A stretch of 64,000 bases of DNA from positions 2,108,001-2,172,000 of the forward strand of contig NZ_OY856306.1 of NCBI RefSeq assembly GCF_963693435.1, written 5' to 3'. Positions 29,022 through 38,957 of this stretch are shown one piece after another. The first letter of the stretch is position 1, and every line of letters starts with the position of its first letter. The position numbers were made by a program, and so were the translations under genes. This DNA is from Pasteurella atlantica (lineage in GTDB: Bacteria; Pseudomonadota; Gammaproteobacteria; Enterobacterales; Pasteurellaceae). The notes below the pieces were generated by a model that was not told where the DNA came from, did no database searches, and saw nothing but the letters and a program-made list of their open reading frames with translations.

Positions 29022-29918
29022 TTAAATAGAGATATATTCTATATCCATATCCAAATAAGCTTTCGCTAAACTTTCTGTTGCTTGCTTATGGCTTAAACCC
29101 GCTGCTTTTTCAACCATTATAATTTTTTGAATATTCACCTCACTTAAACTATTTAAGCGACGATAATTTAATGCACTTTGTAAAGGCGGAAAACTTGGAT
29201 TAAAGGCTGCATTTTCTACATAACGTCCCGTCACAATTTCACCATTTTCTAAGGCTAATGCAATTCCACAATAGGCTTGGCTATAAGGTGCATGAGATTG
29301 ATTAAGGGCTTGTAATGCTGCTTGAGTAACAGGTTCATTTATTGTTAAGCTAAACTGATGATCTTGATGATCAAAAAGCAATTCCGAAATTTCAAGATCT
29401 TTAGGACCAAAAGAATCTGGAAGATAACTATGCAATAAATTATTTTGAGAATGAGGTAAGTGAATTTTTAAATTTGAAGCGACATTAAGTTCATTTAGAA
29501 ACTGACGGCAATGTCCACAAGGCGTATAATTAACAACAATATCGGTAATAGATTTTTCATTGCTATGCCAAGCGTGGCTAATTGCACTCTGCTCTGCGTG
29601 TACTGTTTGAGCAATGGCAACATTACTGTATTCTTGATTTGCTCCGAAATAGAATGTTCCTGATATTCCAATTGCTACCGCCCCAACATTAAAATTTGAG
29701 ATTGGTGTTAATCCGTAGCAACTTGCGATAGGTAAACACTGTAAGGCTAATTCAATCGTTGATAACTGGAATTGCTGACATAATTCTGTTACTTGAACAG
29801 CAGATAACTGCCCTTTAAAATGCTGATGGGATAAATGTGTTACCACTGCTGAAATTACAGCATTATTTTCTTTTTGTGATAATTGTATCAAACGTTCTGA
29901 GATAGCTTGATGTTGCAT
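29022..29918 (-). CDS. cdd: Cytidine deaminase (two-domain type)
   Basis: Zinc enzyme converting cytidine and deoxycytidine to uridine forms in pyrimidine salvage. 298 residues, matching the E. coli homodimeric, duplicated form (294). The catalytic domain has HAEQSAI (His/Glu) and PCGHCRQFL with the zinc cysteines (about residues 102-138). The C-terminal half is the degenerate duplicate lacking these motifs. Start preceded by AGGAGG and only 10 bp after folB, so the two share a transcript. Confidence 0.95.
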   Translation of the reverse strand: MQHQAISERLIQLSQKENNAVISAVVTHLSHQHFKGQLSAVQVTELCQQFQLSTIELALQCLPIASCYGLTPISNFNVGAVAIGISGTFYFGANQEYSNVAIAQTVHAEQSAISHAWHSNEKSITDIVVNYTPCGHCRQFLNELNVASNLKIHLPHSQNNLLHSYLPDSFGPKDLEISELLFDHQDHQFSLTINEPVTQAALQALNQSHAPYSQAYCGIALALENGEIVTGRYVENAAFNPSFPPLQSALNYRRLNSLSEVNIQKIIMVEKAAGLSHKQATESLAKAYLDMDIEYISI

Positions 29919-29928
29919 AACTTTCCTC

Positions 29929-30288
29929 CTATTTTACTTTTGAACCTCTTTCTATTATCACGCCAACACTGCTCGCTTGTGACACTGCTTGAGGTTTGTG
30001 TAATTCAATTTTAAGCCACGGAATATTAAATTTTACGGCTAACAATTCTGCTAATCGGTGAGCGATAGTTTCAACCAAATCAAAATGTTGTGATTCAACA
30101 AAATTCATTACTTCTTGAGAAACCTCCGCATAATTTAAACAATCTTTCACATTATCTGACTGTGCTGCTTTTTCGAAATCCCATACCATTTCAATATTAA
30201 ACACCAAAGGTTGTTTAATATTTTTTTCCCACTCATATACTCCTACAGAAGCAGAAACGGTCAATTCTTTTATAAATACGATATCCAT
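29929..30288 (-). CDS. folB: Dihydroneopterin aldolase
   Basis: Cleaves dihydroneopterin to 6-hydroxymethyl-dihydropterin and glycolaldehyde for folate synthesis, supplying FolK. 119 residues (E. coli 122). MDIVFIKELTVSASVGVYEWE is close to the FolB N-terminus; the catalytic Lys is in IELHKPQAV (about residue 98). Upstream of cdd with a 10-bp gap. Confidence 0.94.
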   Translation of the reverse strand: MDIVFIKELTVSASVGVYEWEKNIKQPLVFNIEMVWDFEKAAQSDNVKDCLNYAEVSQEVMNFVESQHFDLVETIAHRLAELLAVKFNIPWLKIELHKPQAVSQASSVGVIIERGSKVK

Positions 30289-30405
30289 ATATTGATCTAC
30301 TTTTATTTTATGCTTTACAACAAATATTATGAAATATAAGTGCTATACTAAAGTGTAATTCATAGTCCAATTTTACCTGAATTCATTTTTTAATTGTAAT
30401 AATTT

Positions 30406-32088
30406 TTACTCTTTTTGAGACAAATCTAACATTTCTTGTGCATTTGCAAGCACCACTTTTGAAATTTTATTTCCTCCTAACAATTTGGCTAATGCGGTAA
30501 CACGCTCTTCTGTCGATAAATAACTCATTCGAGTTTCTGTTTGCGCATCTTGAACAAATTTTTCTACATTAAAATGATGATGCCCATAACTTGCCACTTG
30601 TGGTAAATGTGTCACACATAATACTTGGCATCTTTTAGCAAGTTTACGTAATAGTTTACCGACGGCAGTCGCTGTTGAACCACTAATGCCCACATCAACT
30701 TCATCAAAAATTATCGTTGGTGTAGAAAGTTTATTTGCAGTAAGCACTTGAATGACTAATGAAATTCGAGAAAGTTCTCCTCCTGAGGCGATTTTAGCCA
30801 ATGGCTGTGGTTCTTGACCTAAGTTACTTCTTAAATTAAAGATCACACTATCCGCTCCATTTACAGAAAATTTCTCAGGATTATGTTGAACATCAATAGA
30901 AAATTCACCATTCTCCATTGCAAGCTGTTTAATCTGTTTGGTGACTTGCTCTGATAATTTTTGACTTGCTTCTAGACGCTTTTGATAAATTTCTTCAGAT
31001 AAAATTAAACATTGTTGATAGGCTAATTTTTCTTCGTAAATTAATTGCTCTTCACCGTCTTCAAAATTGACTAAATCTTGTAACTCTTGTTGCAATTGTC
31101 GATGATATTGCCATAGTTCTTTCGCTGTAATATTATGCTTACGAGCAAGGTTCATAGCCTTACTGATACGAGTTTCTAATTCATACAATAATTCAGGGTC
31201 TTGTTCAATATTATTCGCAATAGATTGAATATCGGCACTTGCTTCTTGAATTTGAATAAGGGCTTCATTTAGCATTTCTTGGATAGGACTATAATTCGCA
31301 TCAACCTCAGCAAGCTCACCAAGATGACTAATGACAGAATAAAGCATAGAATCAATATTACATTCCGTATTCTCAGTTAATAAGTCTAAAGAGTGCTGAG
31401 AAAGAGAAATAAGCTGGTCTGCATTCGCTAAGCGGTTATAATTTTCTTCAAGCTCCTCAAACTCTCCTTGTTTTAAAGAAAACTCATCAAGCTCCTCGAC
31501 TTGATATTGCAATAATTGTTTACGAGATTCATTTTCTAAACAACGTTGCTTATAAGATTTTAAATCTTTATTTAGTTTTTTCCATTTTGCATATTGCGTT
31601 GCCATCTTACTTAAAAGAGCGGTAAGGTTGGTATAATTATCCAAAATAGTTAATTGATAGTCACTTTTAAGCAATAATTGAGGGGCGTGCTGCCCATTAA
31701 GATGGATAAGATATTGCCCCAACTCTCGTAGTTGAGAAACAGGGAGAGGATGGTTATTTACAAATGCTTTAGAACGTCCTTCACTATTAAGTATTCGACG
31801 TAAAATACATTCTTGAGGGTTATCATCATCCAGTAATTCATATTTTGTTAACCATAGAAATGCTGGACTATTTGGTTGTATAGAGAATGTTGCTGAAACA
31901 CTGGTCTTATTATTTTTATCACGCACCATCGAGCTTTCTGAACGATAGCCTAAACAAAGACCAAGAGCATCAATTCCGATAGATTTTCCTGCTCCGGTCT
32001 CGCCTGTAATAACCGTCATACCATCATTTAAAGCAAGATCAAGTTGACGAACAATAGCAAAATTATTAATCGTTAAATGAGTAAGCAT
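30406..32088 (-). CDS. recN: DNA repair protein RecN
   Basis: SMC-like ATPase used in double-strand break repair and sister chromatid cohesion. 560 residues. Walker A GETGAGKSI (about 28-36) near the N-terminus, a coiled-coil middle (about 150-370), and at the C-terminus the signature SGGELSRISL and Walker B TIIFDEVDVGISG. A GTG at 32097 lies in frame, but AGGG is spaced 8 nt from the ATG at 32088, so I use the latter. No LexA-type box (CTG-N10-CAG) is clear in the 32089-32223 gap. Confidence 0.96.
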   Translation of the reverse strand: MLTHLTINNFAIVRQLDLALNDGMTVITGETGAGKSIGIDALGLCLGYRSESSMVRDKNNKTSVSATFSIQPNSPAFLWLTKYELLDDDNPQECILRRILNSEGRSKAFVNNHPLPVSQLRELGQYLIHLNGQHAPQLLLKSDYQLTILDNYTNLTALLSKMATQYAKWKKLNKDLKSYKQRCLENESRKQLLQYQVEELDEFSLKQGEFEELEENYNRLANADQLISLSQHSLDLLTENTECNIDSMLYSVISHLGELAEVDANYSPIQEMLNEALIQIQEASADIQSIANNIEQDPELLYELETRISKAMNLARKHNITAKELWQYHRQLQQELQDLVNFEDGEEQLIYEEKLAYQQCLILSEEIYQKRLEASQKLSEQVTKQIKQLAMENGEFSIDVQHNPEKFSVNGADSVIFNLRSNLGQEPQPLAKIASGGELSRISLVIQVLTANKLSTPTIIFDEVDVGISGSTATAVGKLLRKLAKRCQVLCVTHLPQVASYGHHHFNVEKFVQDAQTETRMSYLSTEERVTALAKLLGGNKISKVVLANAQEMLDLSQKE

Positions 32089-32223
32089 AAAAAACACCCT
32101 ATAAAAAACACTGTATGGATATATAGTAATACTGTTTTTTTAAACAGTAAAGAAGAATTTATATAGAATGTGAATTTTTTCTCAACATATTAATACTAAA
32201 CGAGTTTTATATTAATTCTCTTA

Positions 32224-33069
32224 TTATGCTGCTTGTAATGAATGCAAAAATGCAATTTCTTCGCACCAAATATCAGGATTAATGGTTTCTAACACTAAAG
32301 GAATATCATCAAAACGCTTATCATTCATTATATATTTAAATACATCGATGCCAATTGTTCCTTCTTGCAATGAGTGATGGCGATCCACTCGGCTACCTAA
32401 CGCTGTTTTTGAACCATTCAGGTGCATTCCACGTAAATATTGAAAACCAACACTATTTTCAAAATCAGTAAATACTTGTTCACAACCTTTAAAACTAGAA
32501 ATATCATAACCTGCCGAAAATGTATGACAAGTGTCTAAACAGACTCCCACTCGACTTTTATCATCTACTTGTTCAATAATCTCAGCTAAATGATCAAAAT
32601 GCCAACCTAAATTTGTACCTTGTCCTGCGGTATTTTCTATGACAGCAATGACATTTGGCACCGTTGCAATTGCCATATTTAAGGATTCAGCAATACGACT
32701 TAAACAGTCTTTTTCAGACATTTTATTTAAATGGCTACCAGGATGAAAATTGAGTAATTTAATACCAAGTTGATCACAACGTTGCATTTCATCAATAAAT
32801 GCTTCTCGAGACTTAGCCAAGTTCTCGGCATCAGGATTACCTAAATTAATAAGATAACTATCGTGAGGTAAAATTTGATCGGCACTAAAATGATGTGCCT
32901 GACAAAAACGTTTAAATTTTTCAATATTTTCTACCTTAAGTGGTGCTGCTTTCCATTGACGTTGATTTTTCGTAAATAATGCAAAAGCATTCGCCCCAAT
33001 TTCAACCGCTCGTAACACCGCATTTTCTACTCCTCCAGCAGCACTTACGTGAGCACCAATATATTTCAT
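32224..33069 (-). CDS. nfo: Endonuclease IV
   Basis: AP endonuclease with three zinc sites, acting in base excision repair. 281 residues (E. coli 285). [13 protein letters not shown] opens the protein; metal ligands are in NFHPGSH (about 107-113), VIENTAGQG (about 143-151), [13 protein letters not shown] (about 177-189) and HLNGSK. RBS AAGGA precedes the ATG. Divergent from the TorD-like gene. Confidence 0.97.
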   Translation of the reverse strand: MKYIGAHVSAAGGVENAVLRAVEIGANAFALFTKNQRQWKAAPLKVENIEKFKRFCQAHHFSADQILPHDSYLINLGNPDAENLAKSREAFIDEMQRCDQLGIKLLNFHPGSHLNKMSEKDCLSRIAESLNMAIATVPNVIAVIENTAGQGTNLGWHFDHLAEIIEQVDDKSRVGVCLDTCHTFSAGYDISSFKGCEQVFTDFENSVGFQYLRGMHLNGSKTALGSRVDRHHSLQEGTIGIDVFKYIMNDKRFDDIPLVLETINPDIWCEEIAFLHSLQAA

Positions 33070-33137
33070 TTTTTTGTCCTTATCTTTATCTTGTGTATAA
33101 TGTCTTTTTTAATTCTAATAGGTCATTTTAAAGTATT

Positions 33138-33692
33138 ATGAGCGAAACCACCATTAACGATTTTTCATTACTATGCCGTTTATTTGGCAATCTTTTTTAC
33201 CGCGACCCCACCGATCCCATTTTAAGTGAATTATTTGAATGGTTAAAACAGGGTAATTTACGCTCAGATTGGGCATTAAGCCTTGACACTCAAAGTGATA
33301 AAGCCTTAGATACGATAGAAAAACTCGCTAACCCTACTGAACTAGCGGTCAGTTATAACGAACTTTTTGCAAAAAATGGTAATATTGATACCGCTATATC
33401 TAGCTATGATATCAATATTCAAGATTTTATAGTTTTCCGCCAACAACGAGGAATGCCAGTATTAGAAAATCCTGATCACGTCGCATTACTACTTTTAACT
33501 GCCTCTTGGATTGAAGATAATCTTGATTCCGTTGAAGCCCAAAAAGATCTTTTTCAACGTTTTTTACTCCCTTGTGCCAGTAAGTTTTTAGGTAAAGTCG
33601 AAGCTTTTGATACCAATTTTTACAAAGCCCTCGCCCAACTCACTCGCGATGCCTTGAGTGCTATGGCGGATGAGTTGGAAGAAGTGGAATAA
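33138..33692 (+). CDS. TorD/DmsD-family molecular chaperone
   Basis: 184-residue cytoplasmic chaperone of the TorD superfamily, which helps molybdoenzymes and related proteins mature before export. All-helical sequence with LCRLFGNLFYRDP near the N-terminus, SYNELFAKNG at about 75, and a segment RQQRGMPVLENPDHVALLL (about 96-114) that occupies the conserved E-P-x-D-H region; the D-H pair is kept. Length equals E. coli YcdY (184), the likely nearest relative, but no molybdoenzyme gene is nearby, so the client is unknown. RBS weak. Confidence 0.75.
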   Translation: MSETTINDFSLLCRLFGNLFYRDPTDPILSELFEWLKQGNLRSDWALSLDTQSDKALDTIEKLANPTELAVSYNELFAKNGNIDTAISSYDINIQDFIVFRQQRGMPVLENPDHVALLLLTASWIEDNLDSVEAQKDLFQRFLLPCASKFLGKVEAFDTNFYKALAQLTRDALSAMADELEEVE

Positions 33693-33994
33693 ATAAAAAT
33701 TTCTGTATATAAAAAGTATAGAATATGAACTGCACATAAAATAGAGATGTTTATTCTTTTTTATTTCTATCAGGACAACCGCAAACTATTACTATTAATT
33801 TTCATAAATTAATAGTAATAAACAGGACAAGATCCATACTTTTGCAGGGTAAATTACTAGCAGTTGTTTTAAGACTCATTTAGTTTCTATAATTAATTGG
33901 TAAGGTTTTTGCAATTAAAACTAAGACAAGTCGTACTGCTAGTATAAAACACAAACTCAAAATGATCTTTACTTCAAATTTACAAATTTTATCT
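33693..33994. other. Intergenic region between the TorD-like gene and nhaC
   Basis: No gene seen. It contains a perfect 14-bp A/T-rich hairpin (33788-33801 with 33806-33819, loop TCAT) flanked by two copies of AGGACAA. The motif CAGGACAAG followed by ATACTTTT (about 33823-33845) recurs inverted near 52953-52976, and an overlapping part near 37733-37748, which suggests remnants of a dispersed element. Both flanking genes converge here, so the hairpin may also act in termination. Confidence 0.4.
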
Positions 33995-35386
33995 TTAATG
34001 TGACCGCTTACTTGGAATAACTAATGTGATCAATACACTTAAATAGCAAAAAAATGCGTAAGGTAAGTAATCAATTACACTTACATTTAATTGCTGAGCA
34101 ATAAACACGCCACATACACTCCAAGGTACAAGTGGATTGACCACAGTTCCTGCATCTTCGAGAGTACGAGATAAATGTTTACGCTCTAAACCTAAACGAT
34201 CATAAATGGGTTTAAAGGTTTCGCCTGAAAGCAGAATACTTAAATATTGTTCTCCAATTAAGACATTTACCCCTACGCTAGTCATTGCAACGGCAATAGT
34301 TGCTCTCAAACGGTTATTTAACCAGTCTGCTATTTCTTTTAATAGACGAGGAATAACACCTAATGCAAATAATAACCCCCCCATACTCACAGCTAACAGT
34401 ACAATAGTTAAAGTAAAGAACATACTTTGTAAACCACCACGACTAAACATTCGTACTAAATCAGGTGCCCATTCAGGATTTGGAACAAAACCAGCGAAAA
34501 AATATGTACCATACTGAGAGAAATCGTTATAGCCAAAAAATAGTGCAATCACAACGGCTAATAATGAGGTATAAATCATTGCCATTATTGCAGATACTCG
34601 CATTACCGCTAAACAGATAAGTAATACAAAAGGTAATAAAGAGACTAAATGCACTAAATTGGTTTCCCTTAATGCCTGTCTAAATATTTCAATACGAGCA
34701 ATATTACCTACTTCACTATGGTTAAAAGAGGATAGACCAATGTAAATTGCACAACAAAGTATCAATGCGGGAATTGTGGTACGTGACATATTTTTGATAT
34801 GATCAAAAAGATCAATATCTACAGTTGCAGCTGAAATGGTGGTTGTATCAGAAAGTGGTGACATTTTATCGCCTAAAAATGCACCTGAAACTATTGCCCC
34901 TGCTGTAATCATTGCATTGGCATCAAATGCCTCTCCAATCCCCATAAAAGCGACACCTAAAGTTGCCACAGTAGTCAAACTGCTTCCTAATGAAATCCCA
35001 ATAATTCCGGTAATTAAAAAAACTGACACATAAAAATAATTGGCACTCATCAATAATGTACCGTAGTAAATTAAGCTGGGAATTGCTCCGCTCATTAATA
35101 ATGCAGTAACCAAAATACCAATAAAAAAGAATAGATATAATGCTCCCACACTAGACATTAACGAATCTGCCATTGCTTGTTGCATTTTGTTATAAGAAAT
35201 TCCTTTTACTCGCCCATAAATCAATAAACAAAGCATAACAAAAGCAATGCCAATATGTGGTGCCCAACCTGTTCCAATAATTAAAAAAGAAAGCAACGCA
35301 ACTGTTATTACCGATACAATACTTGCCTCTAAAAAAGAAGGTTGATGCAAAAAATTTTGCTCTTCAAGATTTTCTTGTTGTGTCAT
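33995..35386 (-). CDS. nhaC: Na+/H+ antiporter NhaC family
   Basis: Inner-membrane Na+/H+ antiporter. 463 residues with about 11-12 hydrophobic segments. Family-typical segments: GAIVSGAFLGDKMSPLSDTT (about 173-192) and LEDAGTVVNPLVPWSVCG (about 414-431), where the DKxSPLSDTT and PxxPW motifs are diagnostic. RBS AAGGAAT. A bidirectional terminator separates it from lysS. No riboswitch is seen upstream, unlike the NhaC-family gene at 53098-54624, so this one is more likely a true sodium antiporter. Confidence 0.9.
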   Translation of the reverse strand: MTQQENLEEQNFLHQPSFLEASIVSVITVALLSFLIIGTGWAPHIGIAFVMLCLLIYGRVKGISYNKMQQAMADSLMSSVGALYLFFFIGILVTALLMSGAIPSLIYYGTLLMSANYFYVSVFLITGIIGISLGSSLTTVATLGVAFMGIGEAFDANAMITAGAIVSGAFLGDKMSPLSDTTTISAATVDIDLFDHIKNMSRTTIPALILCCAIYIGLSSFNHSEVGNIARIEIFRQALRETNLVHLVSLLPFVLLICLAVMRVSAIMAMIYTSLLAVVIALFFGYNDFSQYGTYFFAGFVPNPEWAPDLVRMFSRGGLQSMFFTLTIVLLAVSMGGLLFALGVIPRLLKEIADWLNNRLRATIAVAMTSVGVNVLIGEQYLSILLSGETFKPIYDRLGLERKHLSRTLEDAGTVVNPLVPWSVCGVFIAQQLNVSVIDYLPYAFFCYLSVLITLVIPSKRSH

Positions 35387-35452
35387 AAATAATTCCTTAT
35401 TCTTGTTATCTATTTATACATTTTTATTTACCTAAGTGTTCTTTTATAAACT

Positions 35453-35490
35453 AAAAATCCCTTTTCTGCAACAACAGAAAAGGGATTTTT
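35453..35490. terminator. Bidirectional rho-independent terminator after lysS
   Basis: A 16-bp perfect stem (35453-35468 with 35475-35490, core AAATCCCTTTTCTG) with a 6-nt loop. It has T-runs on both sides (seven Ts on plus, five on minus). It lies 27 bp past the lysS stop and upstream of nhaC. Confidence 0.85.
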
Positions 35491-35516
35491 TTAATTATTT
35501 TACAACCTGTTACGAA

Positions 35517-37022
35517 TTACACTTTTTGACGCATTGCTGGGAATAAAATCACATCACGAATTGACGGTGCGTTTGCAAAAATCATTGCTAAACGGTCAAT
35601 TCCTAAGCCTTCTCCCGCTGTTGGTGGTAAACCGTGTTCTAATGCAACCACAAAGTCATCATCATAGAACATCGCTTCATCATCACCCGCTTCTTTTGCT
35701 GCAACTTGATCTTTAAAACGCTGAGCCTGATCTTCTGCATCATTTAATTCTGAGAAACCATTACCGATTTCACGACCACCGATAAATAATTCAAAACGAT
35801 CCGTTACTTCTGGATTTTCATCATTACGACGTGCTAATGGTGAAATTTCTGCAGGGTGCGAGGTTAAGAAAGTAGGTTGAATTAATTTATGTTCAGCAAC
35901 TTCTTCAAAAATTGCATTAACTACTGAACCTAAGCCCCAAGATTTTTGAATTTCAATCCCTAAACCTTTTGCGATTTCACAAGCTTTTTCAAAATTATCT
36001 AAATCTTCACGAGCAATACCGTTGCCATATTTTACAATCGCATCGTGCATTGAAATACGCTCAAATGGTTTACCGAAATCAAAGGTATAATCGCCATAAG
36101 GTACGGTTGTTGTACCTAAAATATTGATCGCTAAACGGCGTAATAGTTCTTCGGTATTATCCATTAAATCAATGTAATCTGCATACGCTTGATAGTATTC
36201 AATCATTGTAAATTCAGGATTATGACGCACGCTAACCCCTTCATTACGGAAGTTACGGTTTAATTCAAACACACGCTCAAAACCACCCACCACAAGGCGT
36301 TTTAAGTATAATTCAGGCGCAATACGTAAATACATATCCACATCTAACGCATTATGGTGCGTGATAAATGGACGTGCTGCCGCACCACCAGGGATTACTT
36401 GTAACATCGGCGTTTCCACTTCAATAAAGTCTTTTTCTAAGAAATATTGACGGATTTCACTAATCACTTTTGAACGAATTAAGAAAGTATTACGAGAATC
36501 TTCGTTTGAAATCAAGTCTAAATAACGCTGACGATAACGTGTTTCTTGATCACTTAAACCGTGGAATTTACCAGGAAGAGGACGTAATGCTTTGGTTAAA
36601 AGTTGAACTTCACGACAACGAACTGTTAATTCGCCAGTTTTGGTTTTAAATAATTCACCTTTAACCCCAACAATATCGCCAAGATCCCATAATTTTACTT
36701 TGTCGTTATACTCGCCTTCTGGCAAATTATCACGAGCAATATAAAGCTGGATTTGTCCACTGACATCTTGAATAGTCATAAAAGAGGCTTTACCCATCAC
36801 TCGACGTAACATAATACGTCCTGCCACTTTCACTTCAACGTGCTGTTCTTTTAATACTTCGCCCTCAATTTCAGCATAAGTACCTTGTAAATCTTTGGCT
36901 AAATTTTCACGACGAAACGTATTTGGAAATGGATTTCCTTGCTCACGAATATGGTTTAATTTCTCACGACGAGCTAACATCTCACCGTTTAAGTCTAATT
37001 CTTGATTTTGTTGTTCAGACAT
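35517..37022 (-). CDS. lysS: Lysyl-tRNA synthetase (class II)
   Basis: Charges tRNA-Lys with lysine. 501 residues (E. coli LysS 505). N-terminal OB-fold anticodon-binding domain (about 60-150, [16 protein letters not shown]), then the class II core: motif 1 [15 protein letters not shown], motif 2 [17 protein letters not shown] (about 253-269) and motif 3 GLGIDRL near the C-terminus. RBS AAGGAAAC. tRNA-Lys, its substrate, is also the known target of PrrC-type nucleases such as the one suggested at 20189-21358. Confidence 0.98.
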   Translation of the reverse strand: MSEQQNQELDLNGEMLARREKLNHIREQGNPFPNTFRRENLAKDLQGTYAEIEGEVLKEQHVEVKVAGRIMLRRVMGKASFMTIQDVSGQIQLYIARDNLPEGEYNDKVKLWDLGDIVGVKGELFKTKTGELTVRCREVQLLTKALRPLPGKFHGLSDQETRYRQRYLDLISNEDSRNTFLIRSKVISEIRQYFLEKDFIEVETPMLQVIPGGAAARPFITHHNALDVDMYLRIAPELYLKRLVVGGFERVFELNRNFRNEGVSVRHNPEFTMIEYYQAYADYIDLMDNTEELLRRLAINILGTTTVPYGDYTFDFGKPFERISMHDAIVKYGNGIAREDLDNFEKACEIAKGLGIEIQKSWGLGSVVNAIFEEVAEHKLIQPTFLTSHPAEISPLARRNDENPEVTDRFELFIGGREIGNGFSELNDAEDQAQRFKDQVAAKEAGDDEAMFYDDDFVVALEHGLPPTAGEGLGIDRLAMIFANAPSIRDVILFPAMRQKV

Positions 37023-37144
37023 TTTGTTTCCTTCAAATTACAATACATAAAATTGTGGAGGATTATACTGTATTTTCCATAAAATTGATATTTCAAAATA
37101 AAAATAAGCGGTCAGATTTTGTAAAAAATTTGCAAAAATAAAAA

Positions 37145-37699
37145 CTAAAATTGATCCATTAAATCCAATACTTTCTCAAAACGACTAAAACTATGGTTAC
37201 CATCATTAAAAATAAGTTGGTTACAATCTTTATAAAGTGTCAATGCTAATTGATAATTTAAAATTTCATCGCCTTTTTCAATCATTAACAAAAAATTATT
37301 TGGTTTAGTGATTTCACGCACATCCATATTATTTAAAATATCAACATCTTGCTGTGTAAAAATAATATTATTATCAGAATGCCACGCCTTATGTGAACCA
37401 ATTCTACTTTCCAATACTTGACCTACTTTTACGGCTGGATTAATAAGAATAGCTTTTAAATCAAACTCTTCACTTAAAATAGTAGCATAAAATCCACCCA
37501 ATGAACTTCCAACTAATTTAATTGGTTTCTCAGTGTGAATAATCAATTCTCGAAGTTGTTGCATTGCGAGTTGAGGGTTAGGTGATAAATCGGGACAACA
37601 CCATTCTTCTTCTCTGCCCTGCTGTTGTAACCATTTTTTTAACTGCTGAGCTTTTGTTGATTTTGATGAAGATAAAAAACCGTGAATATAGAGAAACAT
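37145..37699 (-). CDS. yqiA: YqiA-like esterase
   Basis: Alpha/beta hydrolase of the YqiA/UPF0227-like family, 184 residues (E. coli YqiA 193). MFLYIHGFLSSSKS opens with the HGF oxyanion region; nucleophile elbow GSSLGG (about residues 63-68); a C-terminal Asp in EKGDEIL and His in DGNHSF complete the likely triad. Esterase activity is family knowledge; physiological substrate unknown. Confidence 0.85.
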   Translation of the reverse strand: MFLYIHGFLSSSKSTKAQQLKKWLQQQGREEEWCCPDLSPNPQLAMQQLRELIIHTEKPIKLVGSSLGGFYATILSEEFDLKAILINPAVKVGQVLESRIGSHKAWHSDNNIIFTQQDVDILNNMDVREITKPNNFLLMIEKGDEILNYQLALTLYKDCNQLIFNDGNHSFSRFEKVLDLMDQF

Positions 37700-38013
37700 A
37701 ATCAGATTACCAATAAATATAATATTAGTATTAAAGCTTATACTTTTAATTTAGATGATCAATTCTTTTCATCACTTTTATTTAAACGTACAGGAAAATC
37801 ATTGTTCGATTTAGTCATTCTAAACAAACAATGATTAACACAGTAATCACAAAAAATCTCTCTGTTCCGAAAAATCGATGCCAAAACTATCTACTACGCT
37901 AAAAAACTTAATGAGACTGAGATATTACCTACGTTTTGTACCTTGTTTAAGATAATTTTGGCGATCAACAGTAAATATGTTTGAATTGAGAACACTTCCT
38001 AGTAATTACTTAA
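37700..38013. other. Intergenic region with possible decayed coding sequence
   Basis: No intact gene. On the minus strand, about 37767-37880 can be read as a short open stretch (with FRNREIFCDYC and FPVRLNKSDEKN) but it has no start or RBS and is interrupted by two TAG codons further upstream. This may be a gene remnant. AGCTTATACTTTTAA at about 37734-37748 matches a motif in the 52.95-kb gap. No terminator for sodA is obvious. Confidence 0.35.
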
Positions 38014-38634
38014 TTATACTAACGCTTGAAAACGACGTTCTGCTTCATCCCAGTTTACAACATTCCAGAATGCTTTAATGTAGTCTGGACGACGGTTTTG
38101 ATAATTGAGATAATAGGCGTGTTCCCAAACATCTAAACCAATAATTGGCGTACCAGAAACCCCAGCAACATCTTTACCCATTAGTGGTGTGTCTTGATTA
38201 GGTGTTGAAACAACGGCTAATTTACCATTTTCAATCACTAACCACGCCCAACCAGAACCAAAACGTGTAGCAGCAGCTTGTTCAAATTTGGTTTGAAATG
38301 TTTCAATAGAACCAAAATCACGCTCAATGGCTTCTTTTAGTTTTCCACCTAACACAGTACCTGTTTTTAAACCTTTCCAAAAGAAACTATGATTCACGTG
38401 TCCACCTGCATTATTGCGCACGGCTGTACGTTTTTCTTCAGGCACTTTATCTAAATTAGCAATAAGTTCTTCTGGCGTTAATGCTAATAATTCAGGTGTT
38501 GCTTCTAAAGCAGCATTTGCATTATTTACATAAGCTTGATGATGCTTTGAATGGTGAATTTCCATTGTTAATTTATCAAAATGTGGCTCTAATGCATCGT
38601 AATCATAATCTAATGCCGGCAGTATATATGTCAT
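38014..38634 (-). CDS. sodA: Manganese superoxide dismutase
   Basis: Detoxifies superoxide in the cytoplasm. 206 residues, as for E. coli SodA. Metal ligands: His in MEIHHSKHH (about 27), His in [10 protein letters not shown] (about 82), and DVWEHAYYL with Asp and His (about 168-172). Mn versus Fe preference is judged from the [19 protein letters not shown] segment. RBS AGGAG. A TATAAT -10 candidate on the minus strand is at 38753-38758, and a Fur-type palindrome lies further upstream (38793-38811). Confidence 0.96.
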   Translation of the reverse strand: MTYILPALDYDYDALEPHFDKLTMEIHHSKHHQAYVNNANAALEATPELLALTPEELIANLDKVPEEKRTAVRNNAGGHVNHSFFWKGLKTGTVLGGKLKEAIERDFGSIETFQTKFEQAAATRFGSGWAWLVIENGKLAVVSTPNQDTPLMGKDVAGVSGTPIIGLDVWEHAYYLNYQNRRPDYIKAFWNVVNWDEAERRFQALV

Positions 38635-38792
38635 TGTTCACTCCTAAAATAAAACGTAATAAATGTAATTGATTTGAAATACTAGTTAATAACCTTAACA
38701 TTTTTTTGACTAAAAATAAACATAACAATAATTTCTTATTGTTAGATATAGAATTATAGTTTGTAAATGATTGTAAATTATATTGCTCTGTC

Positions 38793-38811
38793 AATGATAA
38801 TTGTTATCATT
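38793..38811. promoter_or_regulatory. Fur-type palindrome
   Basis: Perfect 19-bp inverted repeat AATGATAA-TTG-TTATCATT, closely matching the Fur box (GATAATGATAATCATTATC). It is about 40-55 bp upstream of the probable sodA -10 element, and directly covers a plus-strand -10 candidate (TATCAT, 38805-38810) with a -35 TTGCTC (38783-38788). The best-fitting controlled transcript is therefore the small RNA on the plus strand, with sodA as possible second target. Confidence 0.75.
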
Positions 38812-38816
38812 AGCGC

Positions 38817-38888
38817 ACTTAAAAAATAATAGGTAATCACTCCAACTCTTTGCACCTTATCACCCCCACAAGATAAGGTGCTTTTTTT
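38817..38888 (+). ncRNA. Candidate Fur-regulated small RNA
   Basis: Between the Fur-type palindrome and a strong terminator there is room for a transcript of about 70 nt with no start codon or RBS that makes sense. The terminator is a perfect 10-bp stem GCACCTTATC (38852-38861) / GATAAGGTGC (38872-38881) with a C-rich loop (ACCCCCACAA) and seven Ts. No plus-strand gene needs this terminator. A C-rich single-stranded loop is common in RyhB-type iron sRNAs. H. influenzae has a Fur-controlled sRNA (HrrF); orthology is not shown here. The 5' end is inferred from the promoter. Confidence 0.55.
38852..38888 (+). terminator. Strong rho-independent terminator upstream of tyrS
   Basis: Stem GCACCTTATC/GATAAGGTGC, 10-nt loop, followed by TTTTTTT. 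It ends the candidate sRNA and insulates tyrS. A second run of ten Ts (from 38892) follows. Confidence 0.9.
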
Positions 38889-38957
38889 CGCTTTTTTTTT
38901 CTATTCTCGTTATAATAACCAAATGTTCATTTTAAACTTCTTAAATAAAGGAAATAT

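Noticed and set aside
38603-38794. 63-residue open frame upstream of sodA
   Set aside because: Overlaps the sodA start and its promoter region; composition is that of A/T-rich noncoding DNA.
38892-38901. Run of ten Ts before tyrS as a possible phase-variable tract
   Set aside because: It follows a terminator in noncoding DNA with no promoter element spaced by it; ordinary A/T-rich sequence.
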